A model generated the notes under the pieces. The model worked only from the letters and a program-made list of their open reading frames with translations. It was not told the origin of the DNA and made no database searches. This document shows, in pieces, positions 8,949 to 22,859 of a stretch of DNA of 64,000 nt (position 1 is its first letter; each line of letters opens with the position of its first letter). Source of the stretch: Acinetobacter brisouisimilis (lineage in GTDB: Bacteria; Pseudomonadota; Gammaproteobacteria; Pseudomonadales; Moraxellaceae). A program made the position numbers and the translations under genes. The stretch covers positions 573,920 to 637,919 of the forward strand of contig NZ_KB851219.1 in assembly GCF_000368265.1 (NCBI RefSeq), written 5' to 3'.

Positions 8949-10442
8949 TTAATGTTCGCGATGATAAATTTCATCGGCTTGTTCAAAGCGTTCAAGCATG
9001 TCACGTGTCGGTGCTTTGCTGATTAAACTGACCACAATAATGGCGAGCATTGCCAAAATGAAGCCTGGAACAATTTCATATAAGCCTGTTGAGGCAAACA
9101 CATTTTTCCAGAGAATTACCGTCACTGCACCGACTACCATCCCTGCAATAGCACCACTTAAAGTCATGCGTTTCCACAGCAACGACAAAATAATTAATGG
9201 GCCGAATGCAGCCCCAAAACCTGCCCAAGCATAGGCAACCAAGCCTAAAACTTTGCTGTCAGGGTTGCTTGCTAACACAATCGCAAAGGTGGCGATGGCA
9301 AGCACCATTAAACGACCAACCCAAACCAGTTCTTTTTGAGAAGCATTTTTACGAATAAATGCTTTATAAAAGTCTTCGGTGAGTGTGGTTGAACAGACTA
9401 GGAGCTGACAACTCAACGTACTCATGACCGCAGATAAAATCCCCGCCATGACAATTCCCGCAACCCAAGGGTTAAACAGAATTTGTGTTAGTTGCATAAA
9501 TACCAGTTCAGAGTTGCTACTGACCTTGCCTGACAAATCAGGATGGGCTTGGAAAAATGCAATTCCAAAGAAGCCAGCACCAACTGCACCAGAAAGGCAT
9601 AAAATCATCCATGACATGCCAATACGGCGCGCAGCAGGGATCGATTTCATTGAGTCTGCAGCCATGAAGCGGACTAAAATATGCGGTTGTCCAAAATAGC
9701 CTAAGCCCCATGCCATTGATGAAATAATGGCAATTTTAGACAAATTTGAAAACATGTCGTAAGCATGTGGACGAGCAGTTTCAATGAGTTGAGAGAATTG
9801 TACTTGACCATCACCAATCGCCAGATAGGTAAATACAGGTGTCAAGAACAATGCAAACAGCATCATTGCAGCTTGGAATGTGTCCGTCCAGCTAATCGCC
9901 AAGAAACCACCAATACATACGTAGCTAATCGTTGCGAGTGCACTCACCCAAAGCGCGGTGCTGTAGTCCATATGGAAAATCGTTTCAAATAAACGTGCAC
10001 CAGCCACCATGCCTGAAGCACAGTAAATAGAGAAAAAGATCAAAATGGTGAGAGCAGAGACAATACGCAGTACACGTTTTGTATCATTGAAGCGGTTGGT
10101 GAAATAATCAGGTAAGGTCAGGGCATTATTTTGGATTTCAGTGTGTACCCGTAAGCGCCCTGCGACAAACTGCCAGTTGAGCCAAGCGCCAATGGTTAAA
10201 CCAATCGCAATCCATGCTTCAGATAGACCTGTTGCATAAATTGCGCCAGGTAATCCCATGAGTAACCAGCCACTCATATCGGATGCACCTGCAGATAAGG
10301 CAGTCACAAAACTGCCTAAACTACGACCTCCGAGAATATAGTCGGAAAAGTCGCGTGTCGCACGGTAAGCATACAGGCCAATACAAACCATAGCGACAAT
10401 ATATAAAACAAAAGTGATAACGGTCGGATTCGTGTAGTTCAT
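8949..10442 (-). CDS. putP: Sodium/proline symporter PutP
   Basis: This 497-residue sodium:solute symporter has about 13 hydrophobic segments. Family motifs include YILGGRSLGSFVTALSAGAS, the SDMSGWLLMGLPGAIYATG segment in the proline/Na+ site, the WLNWQFVAGRLRVHTE loop and VLGLVAYAWAGFGAAFGP. It imports proline for PutA. It is transcribed leftward as a single gene, with a copy of the put element 65 nt ahead of its ATG. Confidence 0.95.
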   Translation of the reverse strand: MNYTNPTVITFVLYIVAMVCIGLYAYRATRDFSDYILGGRSLGSFVTALSAGASDMSGWLLMGLPGAIYATGLSEAWIAIGLTIGAWLNWQFVAGRLRVHTEIQNNALTLPDYFTNRFNDTKRVLRIVSALTILIFFSIYCASGMVAGARLFETIFHMDYSTALWVSALATISYVCIGGFLAISWTDTFQAAMMLFALFLTPVFTYLAIGDGQVQFSQLIETARPHAYDMFSNLSKIAIISSMAWGLGYFGQPHILVRFMAADSMKSIPAARRIGMSWMILCLSGAVGAGFFGIAFFQAHPDLSGKVSSNSELVFMQLTQILFNPWVAGIVMAGILSAVMSTLSCQLLVCSTTLTEDFYKAFIRKNASQKELVWVGRLMVLAIATFAIVLASNPDSKVLGLVAYAWAGFGAAFGPLIILSLLWKRMTLSGAIAGMVVGAVTVILWKNVFASTGLYEIVPGFILAMLAIIVVSLISKAPTRDMLERFEQADEIYHREH

Positions 10443-11023
10443 AGATCATCCTGTCTAAAAAACGGTTCGAGTGTTGTGAACCAACATGTGAATGAACTCT
10501 GTAATGACAAAATAATTACTGAATAATTCACGATAATCGGAGGCTTTTTAGAGGGAAATTTAAAAATAATGATGAAACAGTAGAGGCTAAAGATTCATCA
10601 AAATGAATAAAAAGCGGTTAGATTTGCTATTGATATCGCGAGTTGGGGAGTGTTCTATGAGGCAAGTGTACTGCCATAAAACATCAACTCTTCGAATTAC
10701 GGTGTAATCGAGTTCAAAGCAGATGCCGTAGTTTAGATGAATTTGACTTATTGGTACAAAGTGAAAAGCATAAAGTCCAAATATTTTATGACTAATTGAA
10801 TATAAATTGATTAAATTTTGATAACTATCAGATTGTTCCATGATCTTGCCTGATGACTTATCTGATTAAAAAATAAGATTGTGTGGTGATTAATTGGCTA
10901 AAAGTTACATTCCTGAGATAAAAAATACCAAGAAATAGCAATTTGGCTAACGCGATATTGAACAATTTTGATTAAGCTAGATTTTGCACAGTTGAAGTGC
11001 ATTATTTTGTTTAAGGGTTTAAC
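10443..11023. other. Non-coding gap between divergent putP and aspA
   Basis: The 581 AT-rich bases hold the put element (10508-10553) and presumably promoters for putP and aspA. One 84-codon minus-strand frame (10587-10841) is present but has no recognisable domain, so I do not call it. No repeat or tRNA is visible. Confidence 0.5.
10508..10553. promoter_or_regulatory. Shared put upstream element, putP copy
   Basis: The block shares CAAAATAATTAC, GAATAA, TCAC, ATAAT, CGG and TTTTTAGAG, in the same order and spacing, with 8359-8405. Orientation to the downstream leftward gene is the same as for putA (65 nt versus 56 nt to the start codon). The right arm of the dyad is weaker here than in the putA copy. 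Operator function is inferred. Confidence 0.6.
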
Positions 11024-12469
11024 ATGGATCGCGTTCAAGCCAATCGATTAGAAAAAGATTTATTAGGAATCAAAGAAGTACCTACCCATTGTTACTATGG
11101 TATTCATACCATGCGCGCACTGGAAAATTTCAAGATTTCATCATTGAATATCGGGCAGCAGCCTTATTTTTTATGTGCGTTGGCACAGGTAAAAAAAGCC
11201 TCGGCACAAGCCAATTTAGAAGTGGGAAAAATCAGCGAGCAAATCAGCCATGCGATACAAGGTGCATGTGATCTGATTATTCAAAATCCAGAACACTGGC
11301 ATAAAGAGTTCCCGCTGGATGTATATCAGGGCGGAGCGGGCACTTCAATCAATATGAACATGAATGAAGTGATTGCCAATATTGCACTGGAAATGCTGGG
11401 GTATCGTAAAGGTCAATACGATATTTTGCATCCTAATGATCATGTCAATAAATCCCAGTCGACCAATGACGTTTACCCAACCGCGCTACGTTTGGCAACT
11501 TACAGCATGCTCGATCCACTTTTTGAGCAGATGCAGCACTTGATCGCTTCTTTGGAAAATAAAGCGCTCGAGTTTAAAACGGTCTTGAAAATGGGACGTA
11601 CCCAATTGCAAGACGCAGTGCCGATGACTTTGGGGCAAGAGTTTCATGCATTCGCGACGTTATTAAAAGAAGACGTACGACTGATTAAGACCACACGTGA
11701 ATTGTTGTTGGAAATTAATTTGGGTGCAACTGCAATTGGTACGGGGATTAATACCGTATCTGGACATGCCAAACGGGTCACTCGATATTTGCAACAGGTT
11801 ACAGGTTTAAGCGTCAAGACCAGTGAGGATTATGTCGAGGCAACCAGTGATTGCGGTGTATTTATTTTGTTGTCGAGCACACTGAAACGCTTGGCGGTTA
11901 AGCTCAGCAAAATTTGTAATGATCTACGGTTACTGAGTTCTGGGCCGCGTGCTGGTTTTGGTGAAATTCAACTTCCAGAGATGCAGGCAGGTTCATCGAT
12001 TATGCCTGCCAAAATTAACCCTGTAATTCCTGAAGTGGTCAATCAGATTGCTTTTAAAGTCATTGGTAATGATTTGACCATTACCTTTGCCGCAGAAGCA
12101 GGACAGTTACAGCTCAATGCCATGGAGCCTGTGATTGCCTATTCTATTCAGGAATCAATTTCACTGTTAACCCAAGCGGTACGAACACTGGATGAAAAAT
12201 GTATTCAGGGTATTCGAGCCAATGAACAAGTTTGCCGTGATTCGGTCATGCGCAGCGTCGGAATTGTGACCTTGCTTGATCCGATTTTGGGGCATGGTTT
12301 ATGTGATGAAATTGGTAAACAATGCATTGCTGAAAATAAAACTATTCCCGAAGTGGTACTTGAGCGTGGCTTATTGACTCAAGAACAGTTAGATGAAATC
12401 TTTAAGTTTGAGAACTTAGTCTCGGAAATCGTGGTTGTACCCGATGAAGAATTTATACAAGCCGGTTAA
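11024..12469 (+). CDS. aspA: Aspartate ammonia-lyase AspA
   Basis: This cytosolic enzyme of the fumarase/aspartase superfamily interconverts aspartate with fumarate plus ammonia. The 481-residue protein carries the substrate-binding segments GGAGTSINMNMNEV and NKSQSTNDVYPTALR, the TQLQDAVPMTLGQEF segment and the catalytic loop signature GSSIMPAKINPVIPEVVNQ around residues 325-343. The N-terminal DLLGIKEVP and HTMRALENF segments favour aspartase over fumarase. It is monocistronic, with a terminator 20 nt after the stop. Confidence 0.93.
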   Translation: MDRVQANRLEKDLLGIKEVPTHCYYGIHTMRALENFKISSLNIGQQPYFLCALAQVKKASAQANLEVGKISEQISHAIQGACDLIIQNPEHWHKEFPLDVYQGGAGTSINMNMNEVIANIALEMLGYRKGQYDILHPNDHVNKSQSTNDVYPTALRLATYSMLDPLFEQMQHLIASLENKALEFKTVLKMGRTQLQDAVPMTLGQEFHAFATLLKEDVRLIKTTRELLLEINLGATAIGTGINTVSGHAKRVTRYLQQVTGLSVKTSEDYVEATSDCGVFILLSSTLKRLAVKLSKICNDLRLLSSGPRAGFGEIQLPEMQAGSSIMPAKINPVIPEVVNQIAFKVIGNDLTITFAAEAGQLQLNAMEPVIAYSIQESISLLTQAVRTLDEKCIQGIRANEQVCRDSVMRSVGIVTLLDPILGHGLCDEIGKQCIAENKTIPEVVLERGLLTQEQLDEIFKFENLVSEIVVVPDEEFIQAG

Positions 12470-12488
12470 GTTGAATTGAAAAAATGTG

Positions 12489-12511
12489 AGCCATCTTCGG
12501 ATGGCTTTTTT
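12489..12511 (+). terminator. Rho-independent terminator of aspA
   Basis: Stem AGCCATC / GATGGCT with a stable TTCG tetraloop, followed by TTTTT. Confidence 0.92.
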
Positions 12512-12767
12512 ATGCTAACAATATGTGCTGTAAAAATTAAAGATATTGAGAACATCTTATATTTTGAATACTTAGAGATGATCTCAGCACTACCAATTTT
12601 ATTCGACAGATCATACAAAGCTCACATAGATGTTGTTTTATGGCTGAATATGATCAGGGCAAAGTGGTCGTTTTTATTTTCATTTTAATGATGTTGTAAG
12701 CTGTACTGTGTTGAATGCTGTATTTGTGCGCAGCAATTTTACGATCATCAGGGCTATATTGAATCAC

Positions 12768-13484
12768 TTAAATATCTGATGAAGAAGCAATCAGTTGGGT
12801 AAATAATTGCATCATGCCTTGAGTCGCAGTGGTATTGAGTAAAGTATATTGTGTTGGGACAGCAGCATGACTAGCTTTAGGGTCAATATAAAATGCCTGA
12901 CAATGTTTGGGAATTTCATGAACCAGACCTGCCACAGGGTAAACCACTAAAGTTGAACCAATCACAATAAAAATATCGGCTTGCCTCACAATCTGCTGGG
13001 CAATCGCATATTCAGGCACAGCTTCACCGAACCACACTACATGCGGACGTAGTGGTGAACCATCATCTGCAAAATCTCGGTCTAGGCAAAGTTCCCAGCC
13101 TTCTATTGGGTAATATTTTTCAGGATATGCTGCGTGATTGGGTGCAGAACTTTTGGCAAACCGAATATTGCCATGTAAATGCGTCACCTTGAGGTTACCG
13201 GCTCGTTCATGCAAATCATCAATATTTTGCGTGATCACGCTAACATCAAAATAGACTTGCAGGCGTGCAATCAACTGATGCGCGAGGTTAGGCTGTGCCG
13301 CCAAAATTTGTTTGCGCCGCTCATTATAAAAGCGCTGTACCAGTTCGGGCTGGCGTGCCCATGCTTCAGGTGTGGCAACATCTTCAATCGCATGGTTTTC
13401 CCAAAGCCCGTTACTGTCACGGAAAGTATGAATACCGCTTTCAGCACTCATGCCCGCGCCTGAAAATACCACCAGTTTTTGCAT
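12768..13484 (-). CDS. Sir2-family NAD-dependent protein deacylase without zinc cysteines
   Basis: The 238-residue protein has the sirtuin core: GAGMSAESGIHTFR (residues 9-22), TQNIDDLHERAG, catalytic His104 in HLHGN, FGEAVPE and IGSTLVVYPVAGL. Tyr53 and Arg56 in FYNERRKQ match the Tyr-x-x-Arg pair of class III sirtuins such as SIRT5 and CobB, which prefer succinyl or malonyl lysine. The two Cys pairs that normally hold structural zinc between the catalytic His and the FGE motif are absent; only one Cys (133) lies there. A subgroup of bacterial sirtuins shares this absence. The ATG follows the stop of the upstream hydrolase by one base, so translation is probably coupled. The substrate is unknown. 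Confidence 0.88.
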   Translation of the reverse strand: MQKLVVFSGAGMSAESGIHTFRDSNGLWENHAIEDVATPEAWARQPELVQRFYNERRKQILAAQPNLAHQLIARLQVYFDVSVITQNIDDLHERAGNLKVTHLHGNIRFAKSSAPNHAAYPEKYYPIEGWELCLDRDFADDGSPLRPHVVWFGEAVPEYAIAQQIVRQADIFIVIGSTLVVYPVAGLVHEIPKHCQAFYIDPKASHAAVPTQYTLLNTTATQGMMQLFTQLIASSSDI

Positions 13485-13485
13485 G

Positions 13486-14415
13486 CTAGCTTCCTGAAGA
13501 TAAATGATGTCGCTGTAAAAACTGCCCTAACGCCTGTGCAAATTTTTTCGGTTCAGAAATCAGGGGCGTGTGTCCCGAATTGGCAAATTCAACGCAGTGA
13601 GCTTGTTGCATGTTTTCAGCAATCAGACGCTGTCCTTCAATTGGATAGAGTTTAGATTGTACGCCCATAAAAAATGTACTTGGACAGCTCAGTTGCTGTA
13701 AAGCATGCCGATAGTCGTGATCGTGCTGCAAATAGGTATTGGCATACCACGCCAAATAGTCAAGGCGTTGTATTGGTAAAACAATTTGCTGCAATACATG
13801 ATGACGCTGGGCGGCTTTAAAAAGTAGTGGAAACAGATCATTGCTGTTCTGAAATTCCAGTAACTCATACCAGACATCAATCAGATGAAAGCGTTCATGG
13901 CTCGACAGTTCATGAATATAACGGTGTGGCAGATAGGTTTGCAGTAATTGCGATAACTGTTGCAAATGCTGCTTAAATTGTTGTTGCTGTTCGGAAAACA
14001 ACCCGTATGACCATGTGGCATCAACGGCAATTTTAGGGCTTTGGTCAATATGCAAATAGGCTTGAATATGTTGTTGCAATCCACCATACGCCATACCATG
14101 CATGGCAGTGGTTGCGCCCATCGAGTATGCAATCACGATAAATTTTTCAAGGCGTTTATGCTGAATCACATCACTTAAATCTTGCCAGTGACTGGAAATG
14201 GCATCTAAGCCTTGAGGAATTTCACAGTGCCGAGAATGTCCAAAGCCACGCCAGTCAGGAATAATAAACCGGAAATTTTTACGCTGCGGATACAAAAAAG
14301 GCAGCCATTGCCAGCTTTTCATGCCCAAACCTGAAAGCACTAAAACGGGTTGTTGCCCTTGCCCAAACTCGCGTACAAACAGCGTTTGCTGGTCGCGCAT
14401 GACATAAAACGGCAT
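13486..14415 (-). CDS. Alpha/beta-hydrolase fold protein
   Basis: This 309-residue hydrolase has the oxyanion-side segment VLSGLGMKSWQWLPF, the DWRGFGHS segment, a nucleophile elbow AYSMGA with Ser98 (Ala replaces the usual first Gly), and a late His in NSGHTPLISEP. The central cap region is Gln- and His-rich. The substrate cannot be told: esterases, lactonases and C-C hydrolases share this pattern. It is the middle gene of a leftward operon: PadR-type regulator, 8 nt gap, hydrolase, 1 nt gap, sirtuin. Confidence 0.85.
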   Translation of the reverse strand: MPFYVMRDQQTLFVREFGQGQQPVLVLSGLGMKSWQWLPFLYPQRKNFRFIIPDWRGFGHSRHCEIPQGLDAISSHWQDLSDVIQHKRLEKFIVIAYSMGATTAMHGMAYGGLQQHIQAYLHIDQSPKIAVDATWSYGLFSEQQQQFKQHLQQLSQLLQTYLPHRYIHELSSHERFHLIDVWYELLEFQNSNDLFPLLFKAAQRHHVLQQIVLPIQRLDYLAWYANTYLQHDHDYRHALQQLSCPSTFFMGVQSKLYPIEGQRLIAENMQQAHCVEFANSGHTPLISEPKKFAQALGQFLQRHHLSSGS

Positions 14416-14423
14416 AGTTCACC

Positions 14424-14963
14424 TTAATCTTGAAATGTTTCTAAGACGGGAATAATTTGTTGTAACCATTTAATCCATTCCAGCTCAAGTTGTATGCCCA
14501 ATTCTAGAATCATTTTGTGAATATAGAGGGTACGTTGTAACGGCTGCTCATCTGCAAAATCTTTCTGATAAATATTTTGATAAATAGCAAGTGTCTGCTG
14601 ATGTAGCTCTAAATGGCGCTGTAACTCAGGTAAAATCAAATTACCACCGAGTTGAGCTTCTGCGCGCAGACGTACCATCAAATCTTCACGTAACTGGGCA
14701 GGAGCGCTTTGCTTGCTTAACCATTCTGCCAGTTCCATTCGTCCAAGTTGCTCAACCTGATAAATCTTTTTTCGGGAAGGTTGTGCTTCATCTTCCAAGG
14801 TTGAAAGCCAGCCTTTACTGAGCATGTGCCCCAGTTCCCGATAAATCTGTTGATGGGTGGCACTCCAGAAATAGCCCATGGAGCGATCAAAGCGCCGTGC
14901 CAACTCAAAACCTGTACTCGGCTTTTCTAGTAAACTGGTCAATAAAACATGGGAAAGTGACAT
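14424..14963 (-). CDS. PadR-family transcriptional regulator
   Basis: The 179-residue protein has the N-terminal PadR winged helix (LSHVLLTSLLEKPSTGFELARRFDRSMGYFWSATHQQIYRELGHMLSKGWL) and a helical C-terminal dimerisation domain of the VirR/AphA type (Pfam Vir_act_alpha_C-like, by pattern). It heads the operon with the hydrolase and sirtuin and is divergent from fadH. Two near-identical ATGCAA-N4-TTGCAT palindromes in the 130-nt intergenic region are the likely binding sites, since AphA-type proteins recognise ATGCA-containing dyads. I infer control of both directions. Confidence 0.9.
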   Translation of the reverse strand: MSLSHVLLTSLLEKPSTGFELARRFDRSMGYFWSATHQQIYRELGHMLSKGWLSTLEDEAQPSRKKIYQVEQLGRMELAEWLSKQSAPAQLREDLMVRLRAEAQLGGNLILPELQRHLELHQQTLAIYQNIYQKDFADEQPLQRTLYIHKMILELGIQLELEWIKWLQQIIPVLETFQD

Positions 14964-15001
14964 AATCGTGACAAGATAAACAAAAAATGACTGAATAGAT
15001 T

Positions 15002-15017
15002 ATGCAACAAGTTGCAT
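15002..15017. promoter_or_regulatory. Candidate PadR operator 1
   Basis: ATGCAACAAGTTGCAT is a palindrome with perfect 7-bp arms (ATGCAAC / GTTGCAT). It lies 38 nt upstream of the PadR gene start. A second copy starts exactly 42 bp further on. Confidence 0.75.
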
Positions 15018-15043
15018 TGAAAAAGAAACTTGACTATAACTAA

Positions 15044-15059
15044 ATGCAACAAATTGCAT
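15044..15059. promoter_or_regulatory. Candidate PadR operator 2
   Basis: ATGCAACAAATTGCAT differs from operator 1 at one base and has perfect 6-bp arms. The 42-bp spacing equals about four helical turns, so both sites face the same side of the DNA. It lies 34 nt before the fadH start codon. Confidence 0.75.
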
Positions 15060-15075
15060 AATAACGCCAGCATGA

Positions 15076-17121
<2,046 letters not shown>

Positions 17122-17133
17122 AAACCCTGTAAT

Positions 17134-17164
17134 AAAAAAACCAGCATTCTTGCTGGTTTTTTTA
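17134..17164. terminator. Bidirectional terminator between fadH and the lipoprotein gene
   Basis: Stem AACCAGCA / TGCTGGTT with loop TTCT, flanked by an A-run on the left and a T-run on the right, between convergent stops at 17121 and 17183. Confidence 0.93.
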
Positions 17165-17182
17165 TTATTCAGATTGAGTTAA

Positions 17183-17659
17183 TTAGTTACTGAGTGCAGG
17201 TTTGGCTGCAGCAATTGCAGCGGCAACAGCATCATCTTCGCTCAAACGTGCTTTTTTGCTTGATTCTGGTTTTTTCTCAGTCACGACTTGGCTGTTGCTC
17301 GTGCTGTTGTTATTGCTTGAACCTGTCGTACCGCCAGTTGTTGAACTGGTTGAACTATTTGTTGTTGGTGCCGCTGTATCGGCATCTTTCACTTCGCTGC
17401 GAATTTCTGTTGATGTGTTTTCAGTTTCTTCACGCTGAATTTTCACAACTTTTTTGGCTGGCGGTGCAGGTGGTTCAACATCTGAAGCAGGCGTATTGCT
17501 ATTTTCATTAATTGAATGGAATTGCTCTGAAGCAGGATTGTTCGTTTGCTCAGATTGAGCTTGCTGCTCATCAGGATGCGCTTCTTCTTTTTTAGACGAA
17601 CATGCCGCAAGGAGTAAACCTGCTGCGATTGCACCACAGATAATAAATTTCTTATTCAT
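17183..17659 (-). CDS. Low-complexity lipoprotein of unknown function
   Basis: The chosen ATG at 17659 gives a 158-residue protein that begins MNKKFIICGAIAAGLLLAACSS, a lipoprotein signal peptide with lipobox LAAC. The mature part is low in complexity: Glu/Gln-rich, then Pro/Lys, then long Ser/Thr/Gly/Asn runs, ending SEDDAVAAAIAAAKPALSN. The open frame continues 64 codons upstream into the pyrG promoter region, but the signal peptide fixes the start. I recognise no domain. It is divergent from pyrG. Confidence 0.75.
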   Translation of the reverse strand: MNKKFIICGAIAAGLLLAACSSKKEEAHPDEQQAQSEQTNNPASEQFHSINENSNTPASDVEPPAPPAKKVVKIQREETENTSTEIRSEVKDADTAAPTTNSSTSSTTGGTTGSSNNNSTSNSQVVTEKKPESSKKARLSEDDAVAAAIAAAKPALSN

Positions 17660-17817
17660 CACGTAACAAAATTGACTTAAACAAAGATACGCCATTATAG
17701 CAATAAAAAATCGATTGCAAATGTACAGATATGTCACCATATTGCATCGAATTTGATGGTAAAATAGACAATTGTAATTTGTTATGTGAATACCTGTGGA
17801 ATGACTTTGCTTTATAG

Positions 17818-19527
<1,710 letters not shown>

Positions 19528-19552
19528 ATTACTCCAGTTTTGGAAAGTTTAA

Positions 19553-20410
19553 ATGTCACAATTAAAACCACAAGAGATTGTACGTTTAGGCGATATACAA
19601 ATGGCAAATCATTTGCCATTTGTACTATTCGGCGGCATGAATGTACTAGAGTCTAAAGATCTTGCATTTGAGATTGCAGAAACGTATATCGATATTTGTA
19701 AGCGTTTAGACATTCCGTATGTCTTTAAAGCCAGTTTTGATAAAGCCAATCGTTCGAGTTTGTATTCGTTTCGTGGTCCTGGTTTAGAAAAAGGTCTGGA
19801 ATGGCTGGCTGACATTAAAAAACAGTTCAATGTGCCAATCATTACCGATGTGCATGAGCCGTATCAGGCTGCACCTGCGGCTGAAGTTGCAGATATTATT
19901 CAACTTCCTGCTTTCTTAAGCCGCCAGACTGACCTTGTTGAAGCAATGGCAAAAACCAATGCCATTATTAACATTAAAAAAGCACAGTTTTTAGCTCCAC
20001 ATGAAATGCGTCATATCTTGAATAAATGTCTGGAAGCAGGCAATGACAAGTTGATTTTATGTGAGCGTGGTTCTGCATTTGGTTATAACAACCTTGTAGT
20101 TGACATGCTTGGCTTCGATACCATGAAAGCCATGAATGTTCCTGTGTTCTTTGATGTGACTCACGCATTACAGACACCAGGTGGGCGAGCAGACTCAGCA
20201 GGTGGTCGCCGTGCTCAAATTACCACACTTGCACGTGCAGGTATGGCAACAGGGCTAGCAGGTTTATTTTTAGAAGCTCATCCAAATCCAGATGAAGCAA
20301 AATGTGACGGCCCATGTGCGTTGCGTTTATCCCAACTAGAACCGTTCTTGGCTCAGCTCAAGGAACTGGATACGTTGGTCAAAGGATTTGCAAAATTAGA
20401 CACACACTAA
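19553..20410 (+). CDS. kdsA: 3-deoxy-8-phosphooctulonate synthase KdsA
   Basis: KdsA condenses arabinose-5-phosphate with phosphoenolpyruvate to make KDO-8-phosphate for the lipopolysaccharide core. The 285-residue protein has [32 protein letters not shown], the PEP-site segment ICERG-type ([19 protein letters not shown]) and [12 protein letters not shown]. It lies 25 nt after pyrG and 44 nt before eno. Confidence 0.96.
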   Translation: MSQLKPQEIVRLGDIQMANHLPFVLFGGMNVLESKDLAFEIAETYIDICKRLDIPYVFKASFDKANRSSLYSFRGPGLEKGLEWLADIKKQFNVPIITDVHEPYQAAPAAEVADIIQLPAFLSRQTDLVEAMAKTNAIINIKKAQFLAPHEMRHILNKCLEAGNDKLILCERGSAFGYNNLVVDMLGFDTMKAMNVPVFFDVTHALQTPGGRADSAGGRRAQITTLARAGMATGLAGLFLEAHPNPDEAKCDGPCALRLSQLEPFLAQLKELDTLVKGFAKLDTH

Positions 20411-20436
20411 TGCCAAAAATAGCATTAGATTATTAA

Positions 20437-21744
<1,308 letters not shown>

Positions 21745-21749
21745 GCTTT

Positions 21750-22148
21750 ATGTTGATGTTTTGGAAAGAGACCTTTAACTCTTTTTCAAGTCGTATCATA
21801 TTGTGCCTTGCGATCGTTTTGGTCGCAGGGTGTCAATATATGTTCTGGTTTGGTGAGGATGGTTATTATGATCATAAAAAACTCATGCAACAAATCCAGC
21901 AACAGACTGAAGTGAACCAAGAACTCAAAGAACGTAACCGCATCTTGGGTGCAGAAGTTTATGATTTGAAAAATGGTGCGGAAGCCATAGAAGAGCATGC
22001 GCGTTTGGACTTGGGGTTAATTAAACCACATGAAACCTTTGTACAAATGAGCACGATTAGCACCCAGTATCAATCGACGTATGTTGACCCAAATAAACAG
22101 AAAGATTCAGGTACCAATGAAGATGAAGACAGCCCAGACATGCACTAA
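21750..22148 (+). CDS. ftsB: Cell division protein FtsB
   Basis: This 132-residue bitopic membrane protein has one N-terminal transmembrane segment (about residues 14-32) followed by a coiled coil (HKKLMQQIQQQTEVNQELKERNRILGAEVYDLKNG) and the family end segment EEHARLDLGLIKPHETFVQ. It acts in the FtsQLB divisome complex. A charged tail (NKQKDSGTNEDEDSPD) makes it longer than E. coli FtsB (103 residues). It starts 5 nt after the eno stop and overlaps ispD, the usual order in this lineage. A second ATG at 21756 is equally possible. Confidence 0.92.
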   Translation: MLMFWKETFNSFSSRIILCLAIVLVAGCQYMFWFGEDGYYDHKKLMQQIQQQTEVNQELKERNRILGAEVYDLKNGAEAIEEHARLDLGLIKPHETFVQMSTISTQYQSTYVDPNKQKDSGTNEDEDSPDMH

Positions 22149-22833
22149 ACTTTGGGCTATTATTCCCGCTGCGGGCTCAGGTCGCAGATTTTCACCCACC
22201 GAATTAAAACAATATCAAAAAATTTTAGATCAGACCGTGCTGGAACATAGTGTGGCACGGTTAAATCAACTTCCCTTAGCAGGCTATGTGCTTGCGATTA
22301 ACTCACAAGATCAATTTTCCAAACAATTACCACTCGCTTACCCTGAACGTGCGCATTTTTGTGAAGGCGGGCGTGAACGTGTTGATTCTGTGCTGAATGC
22401 TTTGCAGTATTTGCAAGCTTTTGCAGCCGATGATGACTATGTGTTGGTACATGATGCAGCGCGTCCGTGTATTACACTGGAGTCTTTACAGAATTTGGTT
22501 GAGCAAGCACAGCAACAGGCTTGCAGTGCTATTTTAGCGACCCCTGTACGTGATACCTTAAAGCGTGTTGCTGATCAGCAACAGATTGAAACCACCGTGA
22601 GTCGTGATGCACTCTGGCAAGCGCAGACACCGCAAATTGCTCGGTTTTCTGTATTAAAAGCAGCTATAGAGCAGGCATTGGCAGCAGAAATGAGTATTAC
22701 TGATGAAGCCAGTGCGCTTGAGTTTGCTGGGCAGCCCGTCATTGTGGTGCAAGGGCGTTCTGACAATATTAAAATTACTTATCCTGAAGATCTTCGCTTG
22801 GCTGAGCTTATTTTGACGGCTCAACAAAAATAG
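22117..22833 (+). CDS. ispD: 2-C-methyl-D-erythritol 4-phosphate cytidylyltransferase IspD
   Basis: IspD attaches CMP to methylerythritol phosphate in the MEP isoprenoid pathway. The CTP-binding motif LWAIIPAAGSGRRF lies at the N-terminus, with the Arg of GRERVDSVLNAL, the VHDAARPCI metal/substrate segment, TDEASALE and NIKITYPEDL later on. The start I prefer (22117, MKMKTAQ) overlaps the end of ftsB by 32 nt; 22123 is an alternative and the frame is open to 22081. Confidence 0.94.
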   Translation: MKMKTAQTCTKLWAIIPAAGSGRRFSPTELKQYQKILDQTVLEHSVARLNQLPLAGYVLAINSQDQFSKQLPLAYPERAHFCEGGRERVDSVLNALQYLQAFAADDDYVLVHDAARPCITLESLQNLVEQAQQQACSAILATPVRDTLKRVADQQQIETTVSRDALWQAQTPQIARFSVLKAAIEQALAAEMSITDEASALEFAGQPVIVVQGRSDNIKITYPEDLRLAELILTAQQK

Positions 22834-22859
22834 AAAAATACTTTTCCTCTATCTGCACA

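Noticed and set aside
10587..10841. 84-codon minus-strand frame upstream of putP
   Set aside because: No convincing ribosome-binding site, no recognisable family and AT-rich intergenic composition; probably chance.
12476..12688. 70-codon frame after aspA
   Set aside because: It runs straight through the aspA terminator hairpin (12489-12511) and has no domain signal.
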